Source: Sphingobacterium sp. (GTDB lineage: Bacteria; Bacteroidota; Bacteroidia; Sphingobacteriales; Sphingobacteriaceae). From it: DNA of 51,713 nt. Position 1 is the stretch's first letter. Every line of letters begins with the position of its first letter. The position numbers and the translations under genes were made by a program. The DNA lies in assembly GCA_022712315.1 (NCBI GenBank), contig JALAGS010000043.1, positions 1 to 51,713 of the forward strand, given 5' to 3'. A model generated the notes under the pieces. The model did not search any database. It saw nothing but the letters and a program-made list of their open reading frames with translations, and was not told the origin of the DNA. Below are positions 31,627 through 39,477 of the stretch, in pieces.

Positions 31627-32736
31627 TTAATCAAGTAATGTAAATCCTTTGTCCACTTTTTCTTCAGGTTTGAGTTCATAGCTAGCATCGGCCATTTGCG
31701 TAACGTTTAATACATTGAGATTACGCTCGTCAACCTTGCGGATAAACTCTTCCAACTCACCCTGTGTAGGCGTTCCTCCAACAGTAATGTTGTTGTTTTG
31801 GTCCAAGAAATCCAAATTGGATCGGATGGAAGCAATATTCTGACTAATGGCACCAGTTGCGGCATTCATGGCCTCCTGGAATGCCCAGCCATCTTTGATG
31901 TTGAACACATCGGCCAGTCCGTCGGTCGCATTTTTCATTTTTTGAGTCGCTTCCAGCTTCTTGGAAATAATAGAAATGCTGCTATCCAAGGTGCTTACAT
32001 AAATGCGAGCGGCACTTTCATTGTCCTTCAGAACTTCCAATACTTTTGCGAACTGATTGGCATATTGGACATAGCTGCGTGCATTTTGCTCTTCTGATTC
32101 GCCTTCTTTTCCCAATAGAAAAGCTTTGGTACGGGTTTCCTTTGCATCTCTCGCATAAGCGTTAGCTTTCTCTGCGTTATTCTTGCTCGCTTCTTCTTTT
32201 GATTTTTCGTCTAGATTCGCGGCTTCTGCTGTAAAGCGTTTGGCATAAGTATATTTTTCTTCCGCCGTCTTTTGTGCAGTTTCACCACTTTGAATCATAT
32301 CGATGCGGACTCCATCCACATTGCTGATTTTTTCCTTCACACGTTTAAGAGTGTCTTTGGCATCTCTTGAAAGCAATTGTAAGGTTTCTATTGGATTATT
32401 TCGAATGATTGATTTTTCACCTTTAAAAAGTAAGACGGTGCCAAGTCTATGCAATAGCGCGATGATTTTAGGAGCCAGCAGTAATAAGGTAATTAGAATG
32501 ATGCTGAATACGACAAAAAGTATGCTTTTTCCGGCATACTCCAACATGACGGGTAAGTATTTGAAAAAAGCAAATGCTCCCCCAATTAAAAGTGCCCAAA
32601 AGAAAATTGTCGAGATCGTCTTCTTAGCTTCTGGTGATTTTAGCTGCGCAGGTAAATGATCGCCTAATACTTGAAATATCGGAAGTTGCGTCTTTATCTC
32701 AGCGGGAATATTAACATACTGATCTTTTCTTTCCAT
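31627..32736 (-). CDS. Two-TM protein with long helical/coiled-coil domain, possibly PspA-like
   Basis: 369 residues. A short cytosolic start (1-40) precedes two adjacent TM helices (about 42-60 and 71-90). A long charged, Ala/Glu/Lys-rich helical region follows (about 115-315) with coiled-coil character, including DAKDTLKRVKEKISNVDGVR and a stretch of Ala-Glu-Lys heptads at 155-210. The tail 320-369 is less ordered (GGTPTQGELEEFIRKVDERN). The helical part is reminiscent of PspA/Vipp1-type membrane-remodelling proteins, but the TM hairpin is unlike PspA and I cannot confirm homology. It sits 28 bases before the ASKHA gene and 10 after the proline-rich coiled-coil gene. All three are one operon. 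Confidence 0.7.
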   Translation of the reverse strand: MERKDQYVNIPAEIKTQLPIFQVLGDHLPAQLKSPEAKKTISTIFFWALLIGGAFAFFKYLPVMLEYAGKSILFVVFSIILITLLLLAPKIIALLHRLGTVLLFKGEKSIIRNNPIETLQLLSRDAKDTLKRVKEKISNVDGVRIDMIQSGETAQKTAEEKYTYAKRFTAEAANLDEKSKEEASKNNAEKANAYARDAKETRTKAFLLGKEGESEEQNARSYVQYANQFAKVLEVLKDNESAARIYVSTLDSSISIISKKLEATQKMKNATDGLADVFNIKDGWAFQEAMNAATGAISQNIASIRSNLDFLDQNNNITVGGTPTQGELEEFIRKVDERNLNVLNVTQMADASYELKPEEKVDKGFTLLD

Positions 32737-32746
32737 TGATTTATTT

Positions 32747-33493
32747 TTATGTTATTGATTGATTAATCATACGCAATGCATTGTTGATTTCGGTGACCAC
32801 CTCGTCAACAGCTGCATTACCGATGTTTATTTTTTGTTCGATGTCTTTAATTTTGGGTTCGTACTTTTCATTAATCTGCCCCAGTGCGAGTTGTTTTTTC
32901 TGTAGATCATCTTGCAATCTGGCGATATTCTCTGTGATTGTTTTGATCTCATTGTTCAGATTTGCAATCTCTATGGTTCGGTCCTGTTCAGTCTTTTTCT
33001 TTTCAGCCTGTTTTTGTTCCGATTCTTTGGCAATGGTTTCTTTCAGTTTATTAGCATAATTTGTGCCAGTTGCGATCAGTTTATCCTTGGATAACGAACT
33101 GTCTACAAATTTCAGTGAGGTATAGGCCGCTTTTAATGTATTTTCCTCTACTTTTCCCATTGCTGCTGCGGCGTTCCAAACTTCAAAAAAATCCACACCT
33201 TGTTCGTTGAGTTTTTCAAGAATGGCATAGACCTTTACTTTCATTTCTTTGAGATCGGCGGTGCCATCATTGGCTGTTATAGGGATTGGAGGAGGTGTTT
33301 TTCCAGTTGTAGCCGGTTCCGAGGGCGATGAATATGCCGGCGGAATAGTAGGTTTTTCAGGAACAGCTGTAGGAGCTGGAGTCGGCGATGTTTGTACCGA
33401 TGGAGCTTGCTGGGGCTGATCATCCTCAAAAATTAACTTCTTCAGACTGTTTAATATACTGGATCCTCTTTTGGTGTCGTCGTTGCTCATCAT
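32747..33493 (-). CDS. Proline-rich coiled-coil protein of unknown function
   Basis: A 248-residue soluble protein, first gene of its operon. Residues 1-26 are helical and charged. Residues 27-72 form a Pro/Thr/Ser-rich disordered linker that ends in TPPPIP (66-71). A globular helical part (78-150) contains VYAILEKLNEQGVDFFEVWN. Residues about 155-245 form a long coiled coil (Glu/Lys/Gln-rich heptads, with IANLNNEIKTITENIARLQD). No signal peptide or TM is seen. The PPPIP motif also occurs at the end of the SPFH protein, and the GYF_2 domain of that protein could bind it. Second ATG (codon 2) is an equally good start. The promoter is 73 nt upstream. Confidence 0.72.
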   Translation of the reverse strand: MMSNDDTKRGSSILNSLKKLIFEDDQPQQAPSVQTSPTPAPTAVPEKPTIPPAYSSPSEPATTGKTPPPIPITANDGTADLKEMKVKVYAILEKLNEQGVDFFEVWNAAAAMGKVEENTLKAAYTSLKFVDSSLSKDKLIATGTNYANKLKETIAKESEQKQAEKKKTEQDRTIEIANLNNEIKTITENIARLQDDLQKKQLALGQINEKYEPKIKDIEQKINIGNAAVDEVVTEINNALRMINQSIT

Positions 33494-33566
33494 GTCATAG
33501 TTGATTATATCTCTACTAAAATAATAAAAATTAAGTTTCTCTTCTAACGGATTGTGTTGTGGTAAA

Positions 33567-33593
33567 CAAAGGTAAGCTTAGCGAGGAGGTCAA
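33567..33593 (-). promoter_or_regulatory. Promoter of the coiled-coil/ASKHA operon
   Basis: On the minus strand TTG (33593-33591), 16 nt spacer, then TACCTTTG (33574-33567), a perfect -7 box. The leader to the ATG at 33493 is about 70 nt. Confidence 0.5.
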
Positions 33594-33664
33594 CTGGAAT
33601 AAAAGTGATGAAATAGTCTTGTTTGCTTAGGATGAATTGATGGGTCTGGTGTTTCTATGGGGTA

Positions 33665-33707
33665 TAAAAAAACAAAGATTCCCAATTGTTGATCGGGAAT
33701 CTTCGTT
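33665..33707 (-). terminator. Terminator of the cupin gene
   Basis: AACAAAGATTCCC (33671-33683) pairs with GGGAATCTTCGTT (33695-33707) with one mismatch; loop of 11 nt. On the minus strand it is followed by TTTTTTTAT. It lies 18 nt after the cupin stop codon. Confidence 0.78.
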
Positions 33708-33724
33708 GTGGCAGTAATAGCTTA

Positions 33725-34222
33725 TTATCTACCAAAGTCGTCTTGCACGCGAACAATATCGTCTTCATCAGAAGGGTTGTTTGCATCTGTGTGTTGCCAG
33801 ATTTCGGCCAAAATACCGAAACCGTCCAATCCAATTAAGCGGTGACGTTGTCCTTGACGTAATCTAATTGTTTCTCCTTCTTTCAATGTAGAAACAACAG
33901 ACTCTTCATCAGTGTCAGAAACCATCACACCTACGTTACCTTGGATAACACGCCAGATTTCGGCACGGCGGTGGTGATATTGCCATGAAAGTCTCTTTTC
34001 AGGAGCAACAATTAAAATTTTTGGACTTAATTTTCCTGAGATTCTTAGTTCCTGGACATCCATTCCACCGAAATATTCATTGGCGAATTCTTGTGCCTGG
34101 GATTCATCAATCACGAAGAATCCTCCCCAAGGACGTGCTGCATCTGATTTATCAATACGAAAACCTTTGGATGTCAGCATCTCCTGTACTTTTTCAAACA
34201 ATGCGATTTTATCTATAGCCAT
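33725..34222 (-). CDS. Cupin-domain protein resembling type II phosphomannose isomerase
   Basis: A 165-residue single-cupin protein. The motif ARPWGGFFVID (about 28-38) and the block KILIVAPEKRLSWQYHHRRAEIWRVIQG (in part, SWQYHHRRAEIW, about 78-89) carry the metal-binding His/Glu pattern. GETIRLRQGQRHRLIG and the ending AEIWQHTDANNPSDEDDIVR complete it. This is the isomerase domain of GDP-mannose pyrophosphorylase/phosphomannose isomerase (type II PMI), without the nucleotidyltransferase part. Database entries for such Bacteroidota proteins are, as I recall, often labelled phosphoheptose isomerase, but it has no SIS domain and is unrelated to GmhA. A sugar-phosphate isomerase role is plausible, not shown. 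Transcribed alone. Confidence 0.82.
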   Translation of the reverse strand: MAIDKIALFEKVQEMLTSKGFRIDKSDAARPWGGFFVIDESQAQEFANEYFGGMDVQELRISGKLSPKILIVAPEKRLSWQYHHRRAEIWRVIQGNVGVMVSDTDEESVVSTLKEGETIRLRQGQRHRLIGLDGFGILAEIWQHTDANNPSDEDDIVRVQDDFGR

Positions 34223-34389
34223 GTTAAAAATTCTAAAAATTTGTTATTCGTTAATTCAGCAGCTAAATATAAAAAAAATACATTAATATTTTAAGTTAAC
34301 CGTTTTAGCTTTATAAAAATACGTTATAATAAGCGTTGCTTGGCTATCCCTAGCTGGGATATTAGGCAAGAAGTTAAAAAGGAAATCGC

Positions 34390-34397
34390 TAATTTTG
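34390..34397 (+). promoter_or_regulatory. -7 promoter box for the Pif1-like helicase gene
   Basis: TAATTTTG matches TAnnTTTG, 21 nt before the ATG at 34419. No clear -33 element. Confidence 0.4.
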
Positions 34398-34418
34398 TGG
34401 TCAATCTAATTTTAGGAT

Positions 34419-36644
34419 ATGTCAAACTTTCAAGTCGATCGGGAAAATACTGCATTTATGCAGGCTGTTGCTTTCGTTAACCAAACGAACCAAAACTTAT
34501 TTATTACAGGTAAGGCTGGTACGGGGAAAACGACGTTCTTGAAATATATCCGTGAACATAGCTATAAGAAAATGGCTATTACGGCACCTACGGGTGTTGC
34601 CGCCATGAACGCCGGTGGAACGACTTTACACTCGTTGTTCTGGCTTCCTTTTGGGACCTTTATTGAAGATTATGAATTGCGTTGGGACGAACAGGATAGC
34701 CATATTTACAATAAGTCACGTCTATTCAGTACCATTAAACTGACCAAGCAGCGTAGGGCCATCTTGCAGGAACTTGAATTATTGGTGATCGACGAGGTTT
34801 CGATGGTTCGGGCTGATACGTTGGACGCAATTAATGTTATCCTACAGTCGGTTCGTCGTGATATGCGCCCTTTTGGCGGGTTACAGGTGTTGTTTATTGG
34901 TGATTTATACCAGTTGCCACCCGTAGTCAAGGATGCCGAGTGGAATGTTTTACGGGATCATTATTCTTCTGTTTTCTTTTTCAATGCCAAAATTTTGAGA
35001 GATAATCCAGTGGTAATGCTGGAGCTTAATAAAATTTATCGTCAGCAAGATGAGGGTTTTATTTCTATCCTGAATGCCATACGGAACAATCAATGTACAA
35101 GCGATATGCTCAAGACCTTAAATGGTTATTATCAACAGGACTTTGTTCCGAATGAGGAAGAGCAATATATCACGTTGACCTCCCACAATCGAAATGCCGA
35201 TGAGATCAACGGCGCTAAGTTGGCTTCATTGTCAGGTAAAATGTTAAACCTTAAGGCAGTTGTAAAGGACGATTTTGCACAGGGTTCCTATCCTGCGGAG
35301 GAGACATTGTCATTGAAAATAGGAGCGCAAGTCATGTTTATTCGAAACGATTCGGGAGATGAGCGCAAGTATTACAATGGTAAGATCGGTACGGTAAAGG
35401 ACATAGATACCGTACATGGCACAGTAACGGTTACATTCCCTGATGGATCGGAGTCTGTAACCGTCAAAAGGGAGACCTGGGAAAATATTCGTTATAATTA
35501 CGATAAGGGACAAGACCAGATCAAGGAGGAGATATTGGGTACATTTTCGCAATTTCCTCTTCGCTTGGCCTGGGCGATCACTATTCATAAAAGTCAGGGT
35601 TTGACCTTTCAGAAAGCAATTATTGATGCGGGAACCTCTTTTGCCGCTGGACAGGTGTATGTTGCATTGAGCCGATTAACGAGTTTGGATGGACTTGTCT
35701 TAAAATCTATTATTCCTTCCTATGCTATCCGTACGGATTACCAGGTTGTCGAATTTGCGCAGCGTGCTCAGGGGCAGGCTAACGTCAATGAGATTCTGGA
35801 ACAATGCCAACGGAATTATCTTGGTCAGATTTTAATGCACGGTTTTCGCTGGGACGGACTATTGGCCGAGACTTCAGAGTTATTGAGATCACTGGAAGAG
35901 CGTAATATTGATGGTAAGGAACAGGCCGTATTATTTTTCCAACAATTAGTCAAGCAGCTCCAGACACAGGAGAAAGTTGCGCATAAATTTATTGTTGTAC
36001 TATATGATTTGTTGCGGGATAAAAATGCGATCGATTATGATGTCATCTGTGAACGTTCTACTGCTGCGGTTAATTGGTTTTTACCGAAAATGGATGTCGA
36101 TCTGATTGAGGCTTTAACCAAACATATCGAAGAGTACCAGATACGAAAACGTACAAAGAAATACATTGACGAGTTAAAAGCATTATTGCTCGATTACAAG
36201 CGAAAGCGCGAGCAGTTGCAGCATTGTCTGCTTATTGCGGAAACACTTTCAAAAAGGGAAGATTTTCAAACGGCTATGCTTGACGTTGCGGCCAGTGTGA
36301 AGACCAAAGAAAAAGATGAATTAGCTACGCAAAGTGCAGACGAGGAAGGACCAAAAAAGTTGGATACAAAAGAAATTTCCCTGGAAATGTTTAAGGAGGG
36401 GATGAGTATTGTTGATATAGCAGGTAAGCGCGGGATGGTTGCAGGTACGATTTACGGACATTTGATTAATTTTGTTGGTACAGAAGTCGAGGCGACAGAA
36501 TTGATCGAACAAGAAAAGTTGGATCGTATTCTAGGGGTGATACGCGCTAATCCGGATAAATCCTCTTCGGAACTTAAAATGCTGTTGGGAGCAGATATTG
36601 ACTATCCAGATATTAAAATTGGACAAAAAGTTTTGGGATTGTAG
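34419..36644 (+). CDS. Pif1/RecD-like superfamily 1 helicase with C-terminal helix-turn-helix domain
   Basis: A 741-residue SF1B helicase. Walker A is TGKAGTGKTTF (30-40); Walker B LLVIDEVSMV (about 120-129); motif III-like LQVLFIGDLYQLPPVV; motif VI-type LRLAWAITIHKSQGLTF (about 383-399) and YVALSRLTSLDGLVL. This is the Pif1 family, which unwinds DNA 5' to 3' and resolves G-quadruplexes and R-loops. After the motor (about 1-440) comes a helical middle (about 450-640), then a Lys/Glu linker, then a HTH_40-like domain (about 655-720, MFKEGMSIVDIAGKRGMVAGTIY), as found at the end of some RecQ helicases. Bacteroidota often carry this longer architecture. The gene is single; the ATP synthase operon begins 83 bases later. 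Confidence 0.92.
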   Translation: MSNFQVDRENTAFMQAVAFVNQTNQNLFITGKAGTGKTTFLKYIREHSYKKMAITAPTGVAAMNAGGTTLHSLFWLPFGTFIEDYELRWDEQDSHIYNKSRLFSTIKLTKQRRAILQELELLVIDEVSMVRADTLDAINVILQSVRRDMRPFGGLQVLFIGDLYQLPPVVKDAEWNVLRDHYSSVFFFNAKILRDNPVVMLELNKIYRQQDEGFISILNAIRNNQCTSDMLKTLNGYYQQDFVPNEEEQYITLTSHNRNADEINGAKLASLSGKMLNLKAVVKDDFAQGSYPAEETLSLKIGAQVMFIRNDSGDERKYYNGKIGTVKDIDTVHGTVTVTFPDGSESVTVKRETWENIRYNYDKGQDQIKEEILGTFSQFPLRLAWAITIHKSQGLTFQKAIIDAGTSFAAGQVYVALSRLTSLDGLVLKSIIPSYAIRTDYQVVEFAQRAQGQANVNEILEQCQRNYLGQILMHGFRWDGLLAETSELLRSLEERNIDGKEQAVLFFQQLVKQLQTQEKVAHKFIVVLYDLLRDKNAIDYDVICERSTAAVNWFLPKMDVDLIEALTKHIEEYQIRKRTKKYIDELKALLLDYKRKREQLQHCLLIAETLSKREDFQTAMLDVAASVKTKEKDELATQSADEEGPKKLDTKEISLEMFKEGMSIVDIAGKRGMVAGTIYGHLINFVGTEVEATELIEQEKLDRILGVIRANPDKSSSELKMLLGADIDYPDIKIGQKVLGL

Positions 36645-36671
36645 GCAATAAAAATTTATAGCGTATATTTG
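36639..36671 (+). promoter_or_regulatory. Promoter of the ATP synthase operon
   Basis: TTG (36639-36641), 22 nt spacer, then TATATTTG (36664-36671), a perfect -7 box. It overlaps the end of the helicase gene. The leader to the ATG at 36728 is about 50 nt. Confidence 0.55.
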
Positions 36672-36727
36672 TAACAAATATTGTGATATAGTTTGTTAAA
36701 AGCCCATTGATAACCTTAAGATTGCTT

Positions 36728-36943
36728 ATGGAAGACAAGAAAGATCCTAACAAGTGGCTTGTGTTGACAACTATTTCTACCCAGATGGTTTTTACCATTT
36801 ACATATTTTATTTGTTGGGAGATTGGTTGGATGGAAAGTTTCATGCTGATAACCAATTATGGATGAAAATCTGCACCCTCGTCGGGATTGGGGTTTCTCT
36901 GTACCAAGTCATTAGGCAAGTGAATCGATTAAACGATAGATGA
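36728..36943 (+). CDS. AtpZ/AtpI-like small membrane protein
   Basis: A 71-residue protein with two TM helices (about 10-31 and 43-62) and the WLDGKF...MKICTLVGIGVSLY pattern of the AtpZ/AtpI (ATP synthase gene 1, F0F1-ATPase_gene1) family. Such proteins are encoded at the head of atp operons and help assemble the c-ring or supply Mg2+/Ca2+. The frame is open to a TTG at 36707, but the ATG at 36728 (MEDKKDPNKW) is the better start. The stop TGA overlaps the ATG of the next gene (ATGA), which points to coupled translation. Confidence 0.85.
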   Translation: MEDKKDPNKWLVLTTISTQMVFTIYIFYLLGDWLDGKFHADNQLWMKICTLVGIGVSLYQVIRQVNRLNDR

Positions 36944-37326
36944 TAGTATATATAAAGCAGGTTCTTATTTTATTTTTTGTTGCGGTATTGATTTTTGCCG
37001 TTCATTTCTTTTTGTTAAAGTCTTTTGATGGAATACAGCAGTTAGATAATCTGGGCTTTCCGCTGTACGAGATTTATACTTTTCAATTGATTTTGTCCAC
37101 CATCATCATGGTGGGAATAAGCTACTGTTCGCAGCAATTTCCGCAATATGTCGGTTTTGTTTTTTTAGGATTATTGACGTTAAAGTTTGTCCTAAATTAT
37201 TTATTTATCCATAATGGGCTGGCAAAACCGCAGGCTGATATTTTAAAATATAACTATTTGATCGTTGTCGTTTTATTCCTTTTTTACGATGTTGTATTTG
37301 CTTATAAGGCTTTAAACAAATCCTAA
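36940..37326 (+). CDS. AtpI-like membrane protein of the atp operon
   Basis: A 128-residue protein with four TM helices (about 6-28, 42-62, 68-88, 100-122) and very short loops, typical of AtpI-position proteins. The sequence itself is poorly conserved and I assign it by topology and by position between the AtpZ-like gene and atpB. It overlaps the previous gene by four bases. It may help c-ring assembly, in the way proposed for AtpI, but that is inference. Confidence 0.72.
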   Translation: MIVYIKQVLILFFVAVLIFAVHFFLLKSFDGIQQLDNLGFPLYEIYTFQLILSTIIMVGISYCSQQFPQYVGFVFLGLLTLKFVLNYLFIHNGLAKPQADILKYNYLIVVVLFLFYDVVFAYKALNKS

Positions 37327-37431
37327 GGGAGAAAACGATAGTTTTTTCAAAAAAATGTAATATTAAAGTAGCTTTTGTGCTTTATATGTAGTATTTTCGC
37401 AAAAAATTTTAAATAACATAATAGTAGTATC

Positions 37432-38628
37432 GTGAGTCTTAAAAGAACACTTCAATTTTTAGCAGTTATTCTGTTTGCAGTTGCGCCATTTTTAACAAAG
37501 GCGAATGAGGATGCACACGGAGAAAAATCGCAGGCTGAGGAAATCAATAGCCATATTGAGCATCACTTACAAGATGATTATTATTTTAGCTTCTTTTCGG
37601 ATGAAGAGACAGGTAAACACTATGGTTTTTCATTACCCGTCATTTTGATTGATAACGGCTTGAAAGTTTTTATGGCTTCGGCATTCGATCACGGTAATAA
37701 AGTTGCTGAGGTTGATGGTCAGTATTATGCATTGTACCACGGGAAAATTTATAAAACTGATGCCACAGGTAATTTGACTGGTCATGAGTATCATAAAAAT
37801 GCTGATGGCAGTTATGTTATGACTGTAAATGAGGACGGAAAAGAAGAAAAGAAAGAATTTGAAACTTCTTATGTGGTTGGTTCTCATGAAATTCACGAAG
37901 CAACAGATTTTCATCCATCTGTAGATATGCCGTTGGATTTTTCGATCACTAAAAGTGTTGTAGGTTTGTTTTTGGCAGCCTTTTTAATGTTCTGGGCATT
38001 TATCAGTTTGGCTAAAACGTATAAAAAAGGGGCTAACAATTTGCCGAAAGGTGTTGGTCGTGTATTGGAGCCTTTGGTTATCTATGTGCGTGACGAGATG
38101 GCTATTCCAAATATTGGTCACCGATACAAAGAATTTATGCCGTATTTATTGTCTGTATTCTTTTTGATCTGGATTTTAAACTTGGTTGGTTTGACACCGC
38201 TAGGGTTTAACGTTACAGGTAACATTACAGTAACTTTATGTTTGGCTCTTTTTACATTTTTAATTGTAAATATCAAAGCAAACGCAAACTATTGGAAACA
38301 TATTTTTTGGATGCCAGGTGTTCCGGTTCCATTTAAATTTGTCTTAGCACCAATTGAGGTATTGGGATTGTTTACAAAGCCATTCTCGTTGATGGTGCGT
38401 TTGTTTGCAAATATCACCGCTGGTCACACTGTTGTCATGGGATTGATTGCAATTGTTTATTTATTGCAGCATCAATTGACGGTAGTAGGTAGTATTGGTG
38501 TTTCTATGTTCTTAACAATCTTCTTGATGGTTATTGAATTATTGGTTGCGTTCTTACAAGCGTTTATTTTTACGATGTTGTCATCTCTGTTTATCGGTAT
38601 GGCTGTTGAAGAGCATCACGATCATTAA
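37432..38628 (+). CDS. atpB: F0F1 ATP synthase subunit a, with long N-terminal periplasmic extension
   Basis: A 398-residue subunit a, the stator half of the proton channel. It starts with GTG. Residues 1-24 form a signal-like hydrophobic segment (TLQFLAVILFAVAPFLTKA). A polar, His/Asp/Glu-rich region (25-160) precedes the first channel helix. The channel has the essential arginine R323 in LMVRLFANITAGH, which faces the c-ring, and the usual PFKFVLAPIEVLG and LVAFLQAFIFTMLSSLFI blocks. E. coli AtpB is 271 residues, so about 125 extra residues lie outside the membrane; such extensions occur in Bacteroidota. It follows the AtpI-like gene by 105 bases. Confidence 0.95.
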   Translation: MSLKRTLQFLAVILFAVAPFLTKANEDAHGEKSQAEEINSHIEHHLQDDYYFSFFSDEETGKHYGFSLPVILIDNGLKVFMASAFDHGNKVAEVDGQYYALYHGKIYKTDATGNLTGHEYHKNADGSYVMTVNEDGKEEKKEFETSYVVGSHEIHEATDFHPSVDMPLDFSITKSVVGLFLAAFLMFWAFISLAKTYKKGANNLPKGVGRVLEPLVIYVRDEMAIPNIGHRYKEFMPYLLSVFFLIWILNLVGLTPLGFNVTGNITVTLCLALFTFLIVNIKANANYWKHIFWMPGVPVPFKFVLAPIEVLGLFTKPFSLMVRLFANITAGHTVVMGLIAIVYLLQHQLTVVGSIGVSMFLTIFLMVIELLVAFLQAFIFTMLSSLFIGMAVEEHHDH

Positions 38629-38644
38629 TTAGTAAATTTTTTAA

Positions 38645-38851
<207 letters not shown>

Positions 38852-38869
38852 TCACAACGGTTTTATGGT

Positions 38870-38898
38870 ATAACCTGCAACGGTTGGTTGCAGGTTAT
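38870..38898 (+). promoter_or_regulatory. Intercistronic hairpin between atpE and atpF
   Basis: ATAACCTGCAAC (38870-38881) and GTTGCAGGTTAT (38887-38898) form a perfect 12-bp stem with a GGTTG loop, 18 nt after the atpE stop and 49 nt before atpF. No U-run follows, so it is not a full terminator. It could protect the 3' end of an atpE-containing mRNA or act as a weak attenuator, raising subunit c over subunit b. Confidence 0.7.
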
Positions 38899-38947
38899 AT
38901 TATTCCTGAATCTTAAAAAATAAGAATTATCATTATATAGTATAACA

Positions 38948-39448
38948 ATGGATAAATTAATACATTCGTTTTCGTACGGTTTGTTTTTTTGGATGGTCAT
39001 CGTCCTTGTGGTTATTATCTTTTTATTAGGTAAATTCGCATGGAAACCAATTGTTGATGCCCTAGACGAACGTGAAAAAGGTATTGCAAGTGCTTTAGAG
39101 GCTGCTGAAAAAGCTAAATTAGAAATGGCTCGTTTAACAAATGAGAACGAACAATTACTAAAAGAAGCTCGTGCTGAGCGCGATGTTATCCTTAAGGAAG
39201 CAAAAGAACTTAAAGAGAAGATCGTAGCTGAAGCAAAAACTCAGGCACAGGCTGAAGGTGCAAAAATTATTGCGCAGGCAAAAATCGAGATCAACGAACA
39301 AAAGAACAAAGCTTTGGCTGAGGTTAAAAATCAAGTTTCTTCTTTGTCTTTGGATATCGCTCGTAAAGTGTTAAACAAAGAATTTGAGGACCAAGGAAAG
39401 CAAGAAGCGCTAGTAGCAGATTTGCTTAATGACGTTAAATTGAACTAA
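38948..39448 (+). CDS. atpF: F0F1 ATP synthase subunit b
   Basis: A 166-residue subunit b, the peripheral stalk that holds F1 still against the rotating ring. One N-terminal TM helix (about 11-29, LFFWMVIVLVVIIFLLGKFAW) is followed by the family motif WKPIVDALDEREKGIASAL. A long amphipathic Ala/Glu/Lys-rich helix runs to the end. Length is close to E. coli (156). It is followed by atpH after 29 bases. Confidence 0.96.
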   Translation: MDKLIHSFSYGLFFWMVIVLVVIIFLLGKFAWKPIVDALDEREKGIASALEAAEKAKLEMARLTNENEQLLKEARAERDVILKEAKELKEKIVAEAKTQAQAEGAKIIAQAKIEINEQKNKALAEVKNQVSSLSLDIARKVLNKEFEDQGKQEALVADLLNDVKLN

Positions 39449-39477
39449 TCCGGTCACTCAAATTACGAAATAGAATT

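Noticed and set aside
31798..32659. Plus-strand frames opposite the two-TM helical gene
   Set aside because: Antisense to a well-formed operon with short gaps; no domain or start signal.
36707..36727. TTG start for the AtpZ-like gene (seven extra residues)
   Set aside because: A regular ATG at 36728 gives the usual family start.
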